From contig AP026132.1 in the NCBI GenBank assembly GCA_030295235.1, positions 1,115,501 to 1,179,500 on the forward strand: a stretch of 64,000 bases of DNA. Reading direction: 5' to 3'. The notes below the pieces were generated by a model, which saw only the letters and a program-made list of their open reading frames with translations, did not search any database and was not told where the DNA came from. Below, in pieces: positions 43,601 through 53,252 of the stretch. Source of the DNA: Fistulifera solaris (Eukaryota; Bacillariophyta; Bacillariophyceae; Naviculales; Stauroneidaceae). Numbering within the stretch: position 1 is the stretch's first letter; every line of letters starts with the position of its first letter. The translations under genes were made by a program, and so were the position numbers.

Positions 43601-45708
43601 TGACTTTCTTGACTAGCAAGAAATATCTGTCGTCCTCTGTAAGAAAGGGCGAGCAGGAATATGCTGGTCATCGAGCTTTTCACTATCCGTACATGCGCTT
43701 GCTCCTGTTGGTAGATGCACGGTCAACTCTTGAAGCCGTTACTCTTGCTTTGAATGCAGAAGATAGTCAAGTTTTGGCATTTGCGAGTATTGACGAGGGA
43801 TGGGAAAGTGGTGCGCAGAACGCGAAGAGTCTCCCCGGAAGCCAAGAGATAGTCCAAATACTAGCTTCGATAATTCAACCTGGTTCCCAGCCGCCTGGTA
43901 TGACACCGACAACATACCGAATAGCGACAAACGCATTCCTTGATTTCACTTCGGAATACATTTTGAAGCGCGCCGTTAGAGTTGATTCAGAAATCACATA
44001 CATGATACTTACACGGGTATGCGATTCGTTTGAAGACGCCACTGATTCTGGAATGCGACGGAGCACTCAAAAACAGGTCATGGATCTTGTTACTTCTCTA
44101 CCAAGAGATGGCTATGACCCAGATACCGTCCTTGCTATCATCAATAAATCAGGCATGCATCGCGCTGGTCTACTGCTACATCAACAAGTCGCTTCTACAT
44201 GGATTGACTCGTCTCGACCAGATATTATGGAGTTGAGATGTCGCCACTTCGAAAGTGCGATCGAATGTTACGTTGGAGATGATGATCCCGAATTTAGGGT
44301 CGAAGTCTACAGCTATATCAAAAAGGAGTGTTCGGGGGTAACTTCTGATAAGGATTCCGAAAGCCAACGTGGACTTCACAAGTCTGTTTTTTCGAAACTA
44401 CCTGAACTTTGTAAGCTCAGTCCTCAGAAAACGGCTAGTTTGGTCGCGGATCTTTTCGTCGATGACATTGATCAAATTGTGATGTCCTTGGAAGGGAACG
44501 ACGAAGTGCAATTCAGTTTTCTACACGTAGTTGCATCTGGTGAATTGGCGCAACTAGACCCAGCGGCGGCCTCTATTTTGATACTAAGCTTGGAGCACTA
44601 CCATACTTACTTGGCGCTCATGGCAAAACTCCACCCAGAAATGGTGTACGACTATCTTGTCGCGAGTGACAATTACCGTGCGACAGAGTGCCTGGAGCTA
44701 TGTGAAAAATATGACATCCCTGATGCGTCCGTTTATCTTTTGGAGCGAAGCGACAAAGTTAATGAAGCCATCAGACTTGGTCTACAGACACTTGAGAGTA
44801 AAATGATGGAAATGAAACGAACTGTTCGTGGGATGGAGATAGATTCATTTCGTACAGAATACAAATCGCAACGACGATCAAGCCGACGCGACAAGCAGGA
44901 TGCCTTTCCCAATCGCCACGACAGAACACAGGAGAGTTTGAAAAGGATGCTAACGGTTATCTTGGATGTCTGCGAAAGAAAATCAAGTGAACATGGATCT
45001 AAACTATGGTTTACGGTTCTCGATCGCCTCATCACCGCCAAAGGATTTCTGCGGCTTGCGAAAGAACAGCCGCAACATGCTAAAATCATGGCAAACGTTC
45101 TTAGTGATTTATTACGACAAACTATGCAGAGAATGGTATCTAGCGTACCCTTGTTGGATCTTGTTCAAAAAGTAACAACCGGCCATTCGGGCAGCGACCT
45201 TGGCGAGCTGAGAGAGATGTTAGAAAGCCTTCTCACTGCTTATAATTTCGAACTCAGAGTTTTCGAGGACGTAACAACTGTATTCAAGCAAGATGTCCAC
45301 GAGGCGAAAAACCAGAACCGCGGGCTTTGTGTCTGCGGATCGCGAGTTGATAGCATTCTCAATATTGACCTTAAGGCAGAATCGGCCCATGAAGTATCTC
45401 AGATTCTGAAGTCAAACAGAGATTCCATACTGCAAGTCGGGGCAACCAGTAATGCGTGCTTTGTGGTCGGCGACCGTGACTTTTACAACCGAAAGATAGA
45501 GAACGGCTTTTCGAAGGCGCTTACTAAACTCCGCTCTAGAAGGGCTGGTCCCCTTCGCGACTGCGGAGGACGACATTCTCGTTTGAATTTCATGACGAAT
45601 GAAGAGCAGAGCGTTCGACTAGGGGAGCCGGATCCGATCGTGATGGGTCCAAGACCCGTCAAGGCACTAGGAGCGGCCCAACACCATGGACGGCTGATAA
45701 CGTTTTGA
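40660..45708 (+). CDS. VPS8: Vps8, CORVET tethering complex subunit
   Basis: An intronless frame of 1682 residues from ATG 40660 (MDLHSILNASDSS); the frame is open another 44 codons upstream, but the later Met begins the conserved acidic start. An acidic Ser/Asp/Glu region (about 1-130, with a run of Glu) precedes a WD40 propeller: LPTCLAFNSKFIAVGTQRG, LSGHASGIVVVWDIIRG, VHDTHISPISSARFMSD, and later strands to about 750. The rest is alpha-solenoid (SDNYRATECLELCEKYDIPDASVYLLERS is a clathrin-repeat-like stretch). Vps8 binds Rab5-type GTPases and tethers early endosomes. The C-terminal RING finger of other Vps8 proteins is not obvious: only CVCG and scattered Cys are seen near 1590-1640. Confidence 0.93.
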   Translation: MDLHSILNASDSSDDDSPDDTDHNGVVDLEQILCESDDEGSDEDSYDLGRSRITADQILDTDAVELNRLKGESSATHSTSDWAILQSILMSDDEEGDNDDAEEEEEEEEWLKSSTTIKNNNLPFTKYESPVVKKSLLEDDSESDNLPANLPNTLLPPLAVATIQDDGKKTDRSPLRQNVTSSSSLFSGDNAINPTTKREKAQQRSEDSKSEEISIKAQAYSTSYEQKLLKSGQREMVSPLRVKRRLKQKIELTPRGKEPKKATRIAALSVTRFGSSGLVENKTLTGVSTSLEKHSKEGAKVLCGLPTCLAFNSKFIAVGTQRGIVLVYDLFEVLRQRLGATYDDNAGAMRAGPVTSIDLSFQGETVLSGHASGIVVVWDIIRGIVLRAVHDTHISPISSARFMSDWKVVTVDVGGIVNKISFTKNMIWSNYSVDTECLLDGTAGQILAMNVLPPYATIKTQQVRPDPLTDILKKLTLIALSSERSSFAVAVEPQINVLHRWARPPADKTDDVSINTGNNPVPSEFLPCLSWGWGLIAGGGNTVMPILARAWGCCLQLLCASFPSIDDGSLVESNSIHWPAFGVHREVDTGKPVVAVEWLNDRSLMYLTLTNEFTLVDTVMMTLLEKLDFSGLKLVYAEFALSRSSRTPGTDDENGQVSATTFQNSIRYSDDRLLVLCKNELKCISVVGARKRISSLEHDGEWLEALALALDYYDSAVVSLEDRRRDPSRKRDLSRHPDLFRARGEDDEEEWLSKLLVRYLNLAVENAPDVAHISTCGRVNNNGGNDLSRSHYQMLAGVCVEFCSVTRKPELLFGPVFQRFQSAGFSAIFFDVLEPYVLNDKIPYISAEAMSYFVEHCKMTKGISTVERCLLHMDCSIMDFDTILSLLRRNAMYTALFCIYNNGLDDFVSPLEIVLDKVFDEADAGSALLKRREDGVPQTDFEKLGYKALLYLKCCFMGKTFPREDELLTDEKCRKVRQDLLTFLTSKKYLSSSVRKGEQEYAGHRAFHYPYMRLLLLVDARSTLEAVTLALNAEDSQVLAFASIDEGWESGAQNAKSLPGSQEIVQILASIIQPGSQPPGMTPTTYRIATNAFLDFTSEYILKRAVRVDSEITYMILTRVCDSFEDATDSGMRRSTQKQVMDLVTSLPRDGYDPDTVLAIINKSGMHRAGLLLHQQVASTWIDSSRPDIMELRCRHFESAIECYVGDDDPEFRVEVYSYIKKECSGVTSDKDSESQRGLHKSVFSKLPELCKLSPQKTASLVADLFVDDIDQIVMSLEGNDEVQFSFLHVVASGELAQLDPAAASILILSLEHYHTYLALMAKLHPEMVYDYLVASDNYRATECLELCEKYDIPDASVYLLERSDKVNEAIRLGLQTLESKMMEMKRTVRGMEIDSFRTEYKSQRRSSRRDKQDAFPNRHDRTQESLKRMLTVILDVCERKSSEHGSKLWFTVLDRLITAKGFLRLAKEQPQHAKIMANVLSDLLRQTMQRMVSSVPLLDLVQKVTTGHSGSDLGELREMLESLLTAYNFELRVFEDVTTVFKQDVHEAKNQNRGLCVCGSRVDSILNIDLKAESAHEVSQILKSNRDSILQVGATSNACFVVGDRDFYNRKIENGFSKALTKLRSRRAGPLRDCGGRHSRLNFMTNEEQSVRLGEPDPIVMGPRPVKALGAAQHHGRLITF

Positions 45709-45710
45709 AA

Positions 45711-45835
45711 GTACTCACGCTCACCGTATAATGTCTAGAATAGACACCAATTACCGCTAGAGTTAAAGTGCTCACGCTCACTGTATAATGTCTCGAATAG
45801 ACACCGAAGTTCCGCTAGAGTTAAAGTGTATCATT
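45711..45835 (+). repeat. Family E: tandem 57-bp duplication with TGTCTnGAATAGACA palindrome
   Basis: CTCACGCTCAC.GTATAATGTCT.GAATAGACACC followed by CCGCTAGAGTTAAAGTG is present twice; the palindrome starts at 45732 and 45789. It directly follows the VPS8 stop, so it is probably within the 3' UTR. Confidence 0.9.
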
Positions 45836-45878
45836 AATTGTTTTACAGATGAGAAAAGCATCATAGTCTAATCATTCA

Positions 45879-47052
45879 TCACTGCGTATCTTCTAAAGCG
45901 CGTTTCTGCCCAGAGGCTTGGGAGTTGGACGCAATGGAATGTTCGACTCCCCGAATACCCACGGACGTGACCTGGTAGCTCGCGGACGCTGCCGGAAGTC
46001 TCGGGGACTTGGCCAGCGTACAGGTTCGCTCGTTATTTCCTCGATGATGAGACAATATCAACCGAGTGGTGACCGCGTGCGCCCATGACTCTCCCAAAGC
46101 CGGTATCAACTCCCCACCATCATCCTTCAATTTAGTCGTCATTTGATTGATCGCCACGGCAGCAAGATCGTGTTGTGCCGCCAGCTGCGCCAACTGATTC
46201 GCATAGTTTGTGAGCTGTCGAGACCGGGCGACGAAAAACTCCACATCATCACCCGTGACACTCATGGGCGTCGCACGAACCGGAAAGGCGATGCTATCCA
46301 CCACCACTAGTTTGATGGGAAAGTCCGTTTGTGCTCGTTCTTGCAAAAGTCGCGGCAAACTTCCTTCCAAGGTCGCCTGTAAGGCCGCATTGTCATGAAC
46401 GCGAATGATATGAATTCCTTGCAAAATGTCTTCCGGCGTGATATCCCAACGTTCGGGAAGATTCGGATGACGTTGTCGTCTTCGCCCTAATCCCGATTGT
46501 ACATGATGTATCAAAGCTGTTGCCATATCATAACATCGTTCCGGAGAGAAACTCCCTTCTGTATCAATGTAACAGGTTTCCCCTTGCACGCCTCCGGTCC
46601 AGCTGGTCAATCGGGCATTGACCGCCAATTGCATGCCCCATTGTGTTTTCCCGGCACCAGGACTTCCCGCAAGTTCGGTCAATTCGCCTAACGGAATGCC
46701 TCCGCGGAGCATTTGATCAATTTGTCGACAAAATGTAATAATGTTGGAAGCTCCTTCGGAGCGTTGGGCGAGCTTAATTCTTGTGCCGATACCGGTCGAC
46801 GGTTCGGCAATGAACTTTGATTTTCTTTTGTGCATCATGATCGAGCGACTGTAATTCCTGCCAGATGCGACCGGCTTCGGACAAAGCAATGCCGAGTTCG
46901 GCCGCTAAATTGGAGAGTCCTCCCGAGCGAAAGGATTCTTGCACTTCTTGTTGCGTATGAAAGCCTCGTGTCGCGAATAATTGTTGCGTTGAGGGACGTA
47001 GCGGAAGATGAGAAAGTGGCGTGTGTAGTTGTTTATTGTTGTTTGCTTTCAT
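45879..47052 (-). CDS. RAD51C: RAD51C-like recombinase paralog (frame break near 46822)
   Basis: ATG 47052. The N-terminal helix-hairpin-helix-like domain reads LFATRGFHTQQEVQESF and LSNLAAELGIALSEAGRIWQEL. The frame then shifts at the A-rich stretch near 46820-46830 (KKIK/FIAEPST) and continues GGIPLGELTELAGSPGAGKTQWGMQLAV with Walker A GSPGAGKT, CYIDTEGSFSPERC, Walker B KLVVVDSIAF, and AAVAINQMTTK. Removal of one base gives 390 residues. The GGVQGE and DTEGSF wording fits RAD51C better than RAD51 or XRCC3. The C-terminus ends KRALEDTQ, a possible nuclear signal as in RAD51C. Role: homologous recombination repair in the nucleus. Confidence 0.9.
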
Positions 47053-47199
47053 TTGTCATTCGTATTAATTACTCTCTCTCATGCAAGTGGTGTTTATGTT
47101 CCATCGCATTGCTCATCGCTTGTCAATGTGGCATTTATTTTTCCGTTTTTATAGAGGGCAAGAGTCACAATACTTCAGAATTTCCGTCTGCTTCAAAAT

Positions 47200-47700
47200 A
47201 AGATAAAACTTATGTACTATGGACCAAAGTGTTATCCGTATTCTCCACGACTGCATTTCAGTCATGATTGCTTTGGCTTTTGAGCGACAGTGCTGCCTAC
47301 AATTCGTTCAATCATCACATAACTTGAGTTCAAGTTGTCATTGTTGCAATGAAATAGCCGTTAGCAGCGTTTGTATTACACGTGATTATATTCTACGTCG
47401 AAGAACCTTGCGAAACATTGCCTTCCTAATTTTTTTACTATCGACTATATAGTCCTGTCCGTATTTCGCCACGACTGCATTTCAGTCATAAATCAATACT
47501 CTTTTGAGCTTTGAGCGACAATGCTGCCTACAATTCGTCCGTTCAGCAATAAATTTTGAGCTCCTTGTCGGTGTTGCAATGCAATAGTCCTTAGCAGCGT
47601 TTTCATTTCCGGTCATTATGTTTTAAGTCGACGAGCTTTGCGAAACGTTGTCTTCCGAATATTTACTATAGACCCAAAGTGATGGTTCTATGAGACCGCG
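47200..47700. repeat. Family C repeat, locus 2
   Basis: GACTGCATTTCAGTC at 47249 and 47473 (224 apart), with the same interior blocks as at 21.5-22.0 kb (GACAnTGCTGCCTACAATTCGT, TAGCAGCGTTTnCATT, CGTTGTCTTCCGnATATTTACTATnGACCCAAAGTG). It fills most of the divergent promoter between RAD51C and the NOG1-like gene, and ends near the start of the latter's leader. Confidence 0.87.
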
Positions 47701-47929
47701 ACTGAACGAGTCCCGAGGCCTGTGTCATTACCTCGCCTGTCCGTCGCACAAAGCAAAGCAACCAACCGCAAAAAAAGCCGCAAAGAAAAACGCAAAGAAA
47801 ACGAACGTCCCTTTACCAACAAAAGGTAGCAACATTGTTTCCTTTGACGTGTCCTATTCGGATATTATTTCTCTGAATAAAAAGAAAAAGAAAGAAACGT
47901 GCTGTTCGCTTGCGCGTAAACGAACGAAT

Positions 47930-49372
47930 ATGCTGCTTTCATCGAACTGCACGATTTCTTTCTTCCTCATCATGACAGCGATCATCTCTCGAGTACATTC
48001 TTTCACAACTAGCGCAGTACGACGACATGATGTTCTCGTTCATAGGACTATCAAAACTCGATTTTTCTCTCAAGCCAGTGCAGCAGCATCGTCGTCGTCA
48101 TCGTCGTCATTACCGTCCCAGAAAATGAAGCGTTCCGAATTGACCCGCCCCAAAACAGTGCGCAACGATACGGGAGGATTACGGCGTTTACCGGTCGTCA
48201 AGGCGCCTTCCGAACTCATGTCTCGCGCTCAAAAAACGGCACGAATGATACGGGCCGACCCCAATGTCAAAAATGTGCGCAATCGCGCCCGAAAACACGG
48301 TGCGGAAACCATCAACGCCCTCGTGCAAGCTCTGTGTTTACCATTGCGCGACTGTGTGGATGGCTACAAAGCGGAATGGCGGCGGTTGCATCCCTTTGAA
48401 CGAGTCGTGGCGGATCTAACCGCCAGAGCCCGGCAAAAGAAAGATGGTGTGACGTTGACACAAGTATTAGATGATATTCACGAAGCGCGGAAAATTGTTT
48501 TGGAAGCCGGAAAAGACTGGATTGCCAAAATTAAAAGCGCCGAAACAGCCAAAGAAGCCGGCGACAGTCTTCAAGAAGCAACCGATAGTTTGTTGAAGCT
48601 GTATCAAGAATTCGCTACGAAGCCCGTGACGGAGATCATGGAATTGCAACGTTCTTTGCGCAGTGCCCCCATTGTGCAGTTGGATACACCTGCCGTCGTG
48701 CTCGTGGGGGCCCCGAATGTCGGCAAGTCCAGTATTGTACGAGCAATCTCGTCAGCGACACCGGAAGTCAACAATTATCCCTTTACCACTCGTGGGATGA
48801 CATTGGGTCATGTCGAAGTCTTCTGGTCGGACAATTCGGTCATTGGGAAAGCGGTTGTACCGGAAGGAAAACAGCGCAGGTCCCGAGACGTGGCGCCTGA
48901 AGTGGCCAGTGGACAATACGCTTTCTCGCAACTCTGTCAAGTCATGGATTCTCCGGGTCTATTGGTTCGTGAAGACCATGAACGCAACGAAATGGAGGCA
49001 TTAACCTTAGCTGCCATGCAACACCTACCCACCGCTGTTATGTATGTGATGGATTTGTCCGGTGGAGCGGGGGACAAGTGCTCCAGCGTCGCCGATCAAT
49101 TGCAGTTACGTCGTGATATGCGAGCGCGTTTCCCGCGAAGACCGTGGTTGGACGTGGTTTCCAAATATGATTTGGGTGTCGTCGATGGCGCATTGGAAGA
49201 ATTGGAAGATATTATCGGGGGCGATCAGTACATCAGACTATCCATCCATGAAGGACTGGGTGTGAATGAACTCCGTACCGAAGTCCTTCGAATGTTGGGG
49301 GAAGTTCGTGTCGTTTTGGATGCAATGGCTTCTGTTTCGGCGAAAGAGAAACAGCAAGACGTTGCCAGATGA
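47930..49372 (+). CDS. Plastid-targeted NOG1-like GTPase
   Basis: 480 residues from ATG 47930. An N-terminal signal peptide CTISFFLIMTAIISRVHSF and a Phe-containing cleavage site (HSFTTSAV) suggest a plastid bipartite presequence; a Ser/Ala-rich transit region follows. A NOG1-type helical domain spans about 100-255 (ARKHGAETINALVQAL, VLDDIHEARKIVLEAGKDW). The G domain follows: G1 GAPNVGKSS, G2 NYPFTTRGMTLGH, G3 MDSPGLLVRED, a G4 of SKYD instead of NKxD, and the wording MYVMDLSGG. NOG1 proteins act in large ribosomal subunit assembly, so a role in plastid ribosome maturation is inferred. The open frame extends upstream with low-complexity Lys-rich sequence that I take as leader. Confidence 0.87.
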   Translation: MLLSSNCTISFFLIMTAIISRVHSFTTSAVRRHDVLVHRTIKTRFFSQASAAASSSSSSSLPSQKMKRSELTRPKTVRNDTGGLRRLPVVKAPSELMSRAQKTARMIRADPNVKNVRNRARKHGAETINALVQALCLPLRDCVDGYKAEWRRLHPFERVVADLTARARQKKDGVTLTQVLDDIHEARKIVLEAGKDWIAKIKSAETAKEAGDSLQEATDSLLKLYQEFATKPVTEIMELQRSLRSAPIVQLDTPAVVLVGAPNVGKSSIVRAISSATPEVNNYPFTTRGMTLGHVEVFWSDNSVIGKAVVPEGKQRRSRDVAPEVASGQYAFSQLCQVMDSPGLLVREDHERNEMEALTLAAMQHLPTAVMYVMDLSGGAGDKCSSVADQLQLRRDMRARFPRRPWLDVVSKYDLGVVDGALEELEDIIGGDQYIRLSIHEGLGVNELRTEVLRMLGEVRVVLDAMASVSAKEKQQDVAR

Positions 49373-49677
49373 ATGTTATCGTCAAACGGACTCGTTTGAA
49401 AATACTCATTCTCTTCGTTCGCTGCTTCAAGGGCCGAAAGGGAGCGATCAGATGTCGGGAGTCGGGAAAATGCAGCCATCGTCTTCCAGTACCTCAACTG
49501 ATTACCTTTCTCGATGACCATCTGAAAGACTATTGGCGGCTTCGCAATGAACAGCGGTTGTTTAACTAAGTATGATGATGAAACACCAAAGCGCCATACT
49601 CGTTTAGGATCATAGCCAACACATGTACATCATCCTTTCTTTTCCTAACCTAGTCTACTTAGCTAATTGCGTAAAAA
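49373..49677. other. Convergent intergenic spacer
   Basis: 305 bases between the 3' ends of the GTPase gene and the Erv-PDI gene. Nothing recognised. Confidence 0.4.
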
Positions 49678-51488
49678 TTACCTGTTTCGTTTCCGGGAGA
49701 CCACGGCCCTGATACTTGATTCCATCATCCCAATAACAGTGAATGTCCCTCCAACAATTGCCATGACAGATGTGATATAATCGTACCAACGTCGTGATTT
49801 CTTCCTGTATGAAACAGCAACTGGAGATAAGTCAAAGATAAACTTGGCTTCCGGTACTACGTTTTCATCATAGTATGCCAACTGACTGCTTTGAATGATC
49901 TGATAAGCAACCTGCTCTCTTTTTCCGAACTTGAGGCCATCAATGCTTGTAGGGATAACTTTAAGATAATGATGGTACGCTTCATGAAGGTTGTCGTTAA
50001 TGTAAACATTGCCACTCATAGGGTCTATCTTGTTCTTTACCTCATTCGGCACAAAAACTCTTCCGGTTTGAATCAGCCGATGCGCACCAGGATCACCCAT
50101 GGTAAGCAAGTGCACTTCATGCGATGCATTCGTCATATGCGGCACGATATCGTGGTGTGCCGAACGGGCTTGTATGTGGAAGTTGCCTGGTACACGGTCC
50201 AACATGAGATGACCCGACAACTGGCAACCAGGGTGATCTTCATCGACCCAGCTGTGATGCAGTCTCTTTTTTCGTCGTTTGACTCGATCGGCCCAAGCAC
50301 GCTCTTCATCGTCAAGGTCTTCTCCATCCTCAATACCCATACGTTTCTTCATTGCTAGAGCGGGAAACGCAGTGTAAGGTCGAAATTTCTACAGCTGCAC
50401 ATTGAAATAGTAGTCAATTTAGAACCTACCTTTTTCCGCCGACGCCAACTTCAATGGATCATCACTCTTCAACAATTCACCTTTGTGATAATCCTCAATT
50501 TCTCTCAAGTAATCCACCATTGAAACGACGGTTCGATCTTTCATGTAATCCCCAGCCTGCCATCGTTTTCCATCGACAAACAGGCGTAAAGTGGGGTACG
50601 CCCGAATGCCTTGTTGCATACAAAAGCGTTCGTGCAACACACAATCAATCTTGGCAATTACCACCGGCAGTTCGACCTTGGCAGCATGATCGTATTCTTC
50701 TTGAGTATATTTGTGTTGGTTCTCGTCGGCAATGTGTTCCGCCGCCATGGCCATGACTTCGGCCAGTGTTTCCCAGGTCGGAGCAAGATCCCGGCAATGT
50801 GAACACCTGCGATGTGATTGTGAGCAAGCCGACACAAAAGAACACTTAAACGAAAAAAGACACTTAGGTCTTGACTCACCAATTGGCGTAAAAATCGACA
50901 AAGACATATTCATTCTGTTCAATCGCCAACCGGAACGTTTCTTCATCCAAACTGATCGCATCAATCCCATTCTCGTGCAAATCTTCAATGGAATCTGTCA
51001 CGGACGAATCGTACAATTCAATATCATGCTGCGCCCGATTTCTCCCTTGAAAGCGTTGACGGACACCTTCCGCATCGACGTGCCACTTGTTGACGTGTGC
51101 CGTCACATTCTGTTCGGTTCCCAGTACACTGACCACATCAACGACCGCGTATTCGCATTTGAGATCCATCATCGTAATGTTGAAATTGACACGAATCTTG
51201 TCTTGATCCGATACATCCAAAGCGAGATCACTGACGATTCTGTAGACAGAGAGGGAATAAAAATTTACAATTAGCCAGCGCCGAAAAAAGCACTCGAATG
51301 AATACTGGCTCTCCGCGTCCTTACGTTTTCGAGAAATATGATTTCGTTTCGAGAAAAAACAGCATGAGCATGACAAATGCCGCAATGTAACTCAACGCTG
51401 ATCCTCGACGACTTCCTTCCATCAAATCCGTGGGGATCTTGCGATACATATCGAGCCGTCCGGCCCAGCGAAGTCGTGATATTGCCAT
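49678..51488 (-). CDS. Erv41/46-protein disulfide isomerase fusion (PDI-C type)
   Basis: Four minus-strand exons: 51325-51488, 50880-51239, 50430-50806 and 49678-50354, 525 residues. The N-terminal Erv domain starts MAISRLRWAGRLDMYRKIPTDLMEGSRRG, with a first membrane span SYIAAFVMLMLFFLE, then IRVNFNITMMDLKCEYAVVDV. A thioredoxin domain follows: [21 protein letters not shown] with active-site CSHC (interrupted by an intron) and AYPTLRLF. The Erv C-terminal lumenal domain (GCQLSGHLMLDRVPGNFHI) ends in a second span YITSVMAIVGGTFTVIGMMES and a basic tail. This is the plant/protist PDI-C arrangement (PDIL5-3/5-4), an ER-Golgi cycling protein expected to catalyse disulfide exchange. The frame is intact; all junctions are GT..AG. 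Confidence 0.95.
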
Positions 51489-51691
51489 TGCTGAGTTTGA
51501 TTTTGCCTAAAATTGCGGGCGGCGGTAGTAGCAAAATGTCGATAAGTAAATACACCGATTGCTGCGTATGTAATACTAATACTTTGACGTGCACTAGAGA
51601 CTCTCCAATGAAGCAAATAAAAATGCGAACGCGTCCGCGTGCGATGATGATCAAGGCGGCGAGAGGCGGTCATCACGCGCGGACGGGAAAG

Positions 51692-51815
51692 AACGTGGAA
51701 AAGCACACCCCCACATTTTCTGGATACGTGAAAAAACCACACATTTTCTGGAGATGAAAATACCACCCGCCCACATTTTCTATAGACGACCTCCTCGTGA
51801 AAAAGCACACGCCCC
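51692..51815 (+). repeat. Minisatellite of about 30 bp in a divergent promoter
   Basis: CACATTTTCT begins at 51712, 51740 and 51772. Each is preceded by a GTGnAAAAnCACAC-type block (51695, 51728, near 51754, and again near 51798), giving about 3.5 imperfect copies. The element sits between the Erv-PDI gene and the THOC6-like gene, about 140-260 bases upstream of the latter's ATG. The rest of the 51489-51951 spacer shows nothing. Confidence 0.75.
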
Positions 51816-51951
51816 CAAACCATACGTGACCGTAAAAACGATGATAGTGTTGTGCGTTATGCCCGTTGCGTGCCATTGATCGTTTATAAACACTATTGAT
51901 CTCCTATTACTAACATCAATACGAATACATTCAACGACAATAGCAAGAGCA

Positions 51952-53151
51952 ATGACGACTCTGAATTTGCCGCCGCCCTCATTCTATCAGAACAAACTCA
52001 ATTACGCGTCCGAGTGGTCCGAGTATCAGAATCAATTGCAAGCACAACAATTGACTTCCCTTACTATTTTTGATCTTGCCTTTGGCAGTAACGAGATTCT
52101 CATTGGTTGTACTTCCACTGGAGAACTTTGCTTTTTTCGGTTGGCGCATATTGCAGTCGATGACGAGGAAGACAGTTCCGATGACGCTACCTATCCCGAT
52201 AATTCATTAAAAGATACAAAGACTTGCTTTTATCGATTCCAGCTTACGAAGGGGTCGCTTTATTCGCTGAAAATGCAGAGAGATACAGAACACACATGGC
52301 TCATTGTAGGAGGCGATGGAGGTGTGTGGCTCTTGGACTGGAATGACGTACAAGATGCACTCAACAATTCATCGACACTACCACCCAAGCATCACCATTT
52401 TCCTCTCCATCCGTCGCCACACGAAACGGCAATTGAAGTCAACGACACGTGTTTTCAGAATGGCTGCCTGTTTGGAGCCGCGGGTGATGATTTTGGTTGT
52501 TACAAATGGGATGTGGCAATCGGTAAATTGATTACCACGTACCCCTCCAAGTTCCTCCAGACCTTGACGCTCGTGCCCAATACGAATCTATTGCTTACAG
52601 GTGGTGAAGAAGGCGTACTGAATTTGTGGGATACCCAACAAGATCATCGCGTGGATCAACTGGAAATACCCGTCCCGTCCTCCAACGCATCCACAAATCC
52701 AATCGAGAAACGAGGTGCCCTGCCAATCAACTTTCAAACGCGCCTAACCTGTTCGATCGCTCGGGATGAAAACTGGTGGATTATCGGAGGAGAACGAAGT
52801 CATGCGCGAAATTTGCGACAACAGTCCGTGTCGGACAAGAGTGGCTTTCTTGCCACGTTTCACGGACCCACTCGATCCATTGTATCGCAGCTCGAACTAC
52901 GGGAAACGCCCCAAAAATTAGCTTTCGGTGACAACAACAAGAATATTCTCATTTCAGTGGCCAATGAAAGCTACGTGAGCCATTTTCAGAACCCATTGGC
53001 TCTAGAGAATCCGGAACGCGTGTGGTGTCACGCACCGAGTGTATTTGCAGCTGCTGTTTCCGAGCAAGGTATTCTGGCCGTTGCAGGAGTCGGGTCTACT
53101 ATTGATTTGTATAGAAATCAAACGGAACTAATTCAAACACTCCGGCTGTAA
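51952..53151 (+). CDS. WD40 protein, THO complex subunit 6-like
   Basis: A single exon, 399 residues. Irregular WD repeats run along the whole protein: SLTIFDLAFGSNEILIGCTSTGELCFFRL, TWLIVGGDGGVWLLDW, GAAGDDFGCYKWDVAIG, LLLTGGEEGVLNLWDTQ, and ENWWIIGGERSHARN. The pattern GGDGG, then TGGEEGVLNLWD, then DENWWIIGG is that of THOC6, the beta-propeller of the THO/TREX mRNA export complex. THOC6 assignments rest on few residues; a generic WD40 scaffold cannot be excluded. Acidic insertions near 65-85 and Ser/Asn-rich ones near 235 are loops. It converges with CAF1. Confidence 0.8.
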   Translation: MTTLNLPPPSFYQNKLNYASEWSEYQNQLQAQQLTSLTIFDLAFGSNEILIGCTSTGELCFFRLAHIAVDDEEDSSDDATYPDNSLKDTKTCFYRFQLTKGSLYSLKMQRDTEHTWLIVGGDGGVWLLDWNDVQDALNNSSTLPPKHHHFPLHPSPHETAIEVNDTCFQNGCLFGAAGDDFGCYKWDVAIGKLITTYPSKFLQTLTLVPNTNLLLTGGEEGVLNLWDTQQDHRVDQLEIPVPSSNASTNPIEKRGALPINFQTRLTCSIARDENWWIIGGERSHARNLRQQSVSDKSGFLATFHGPTRSIVSQLELRETPQKLAFGDNNKNILISVANESYVSHFQNPLALENPERVWCHAPSVFAAAVSEQGILAVAGVGSTIDLYRNQTELIQTLRL

Positions 53152-53252
53152 ATGAAACGTTTCAAATATGAGTGTCAAAGTAATGGCGTCCTTCTACAAA
53201 TCGGAATAGCAACTCTCACGAATAAAGCTCAATCTTATCTTCATTCTAGTAA

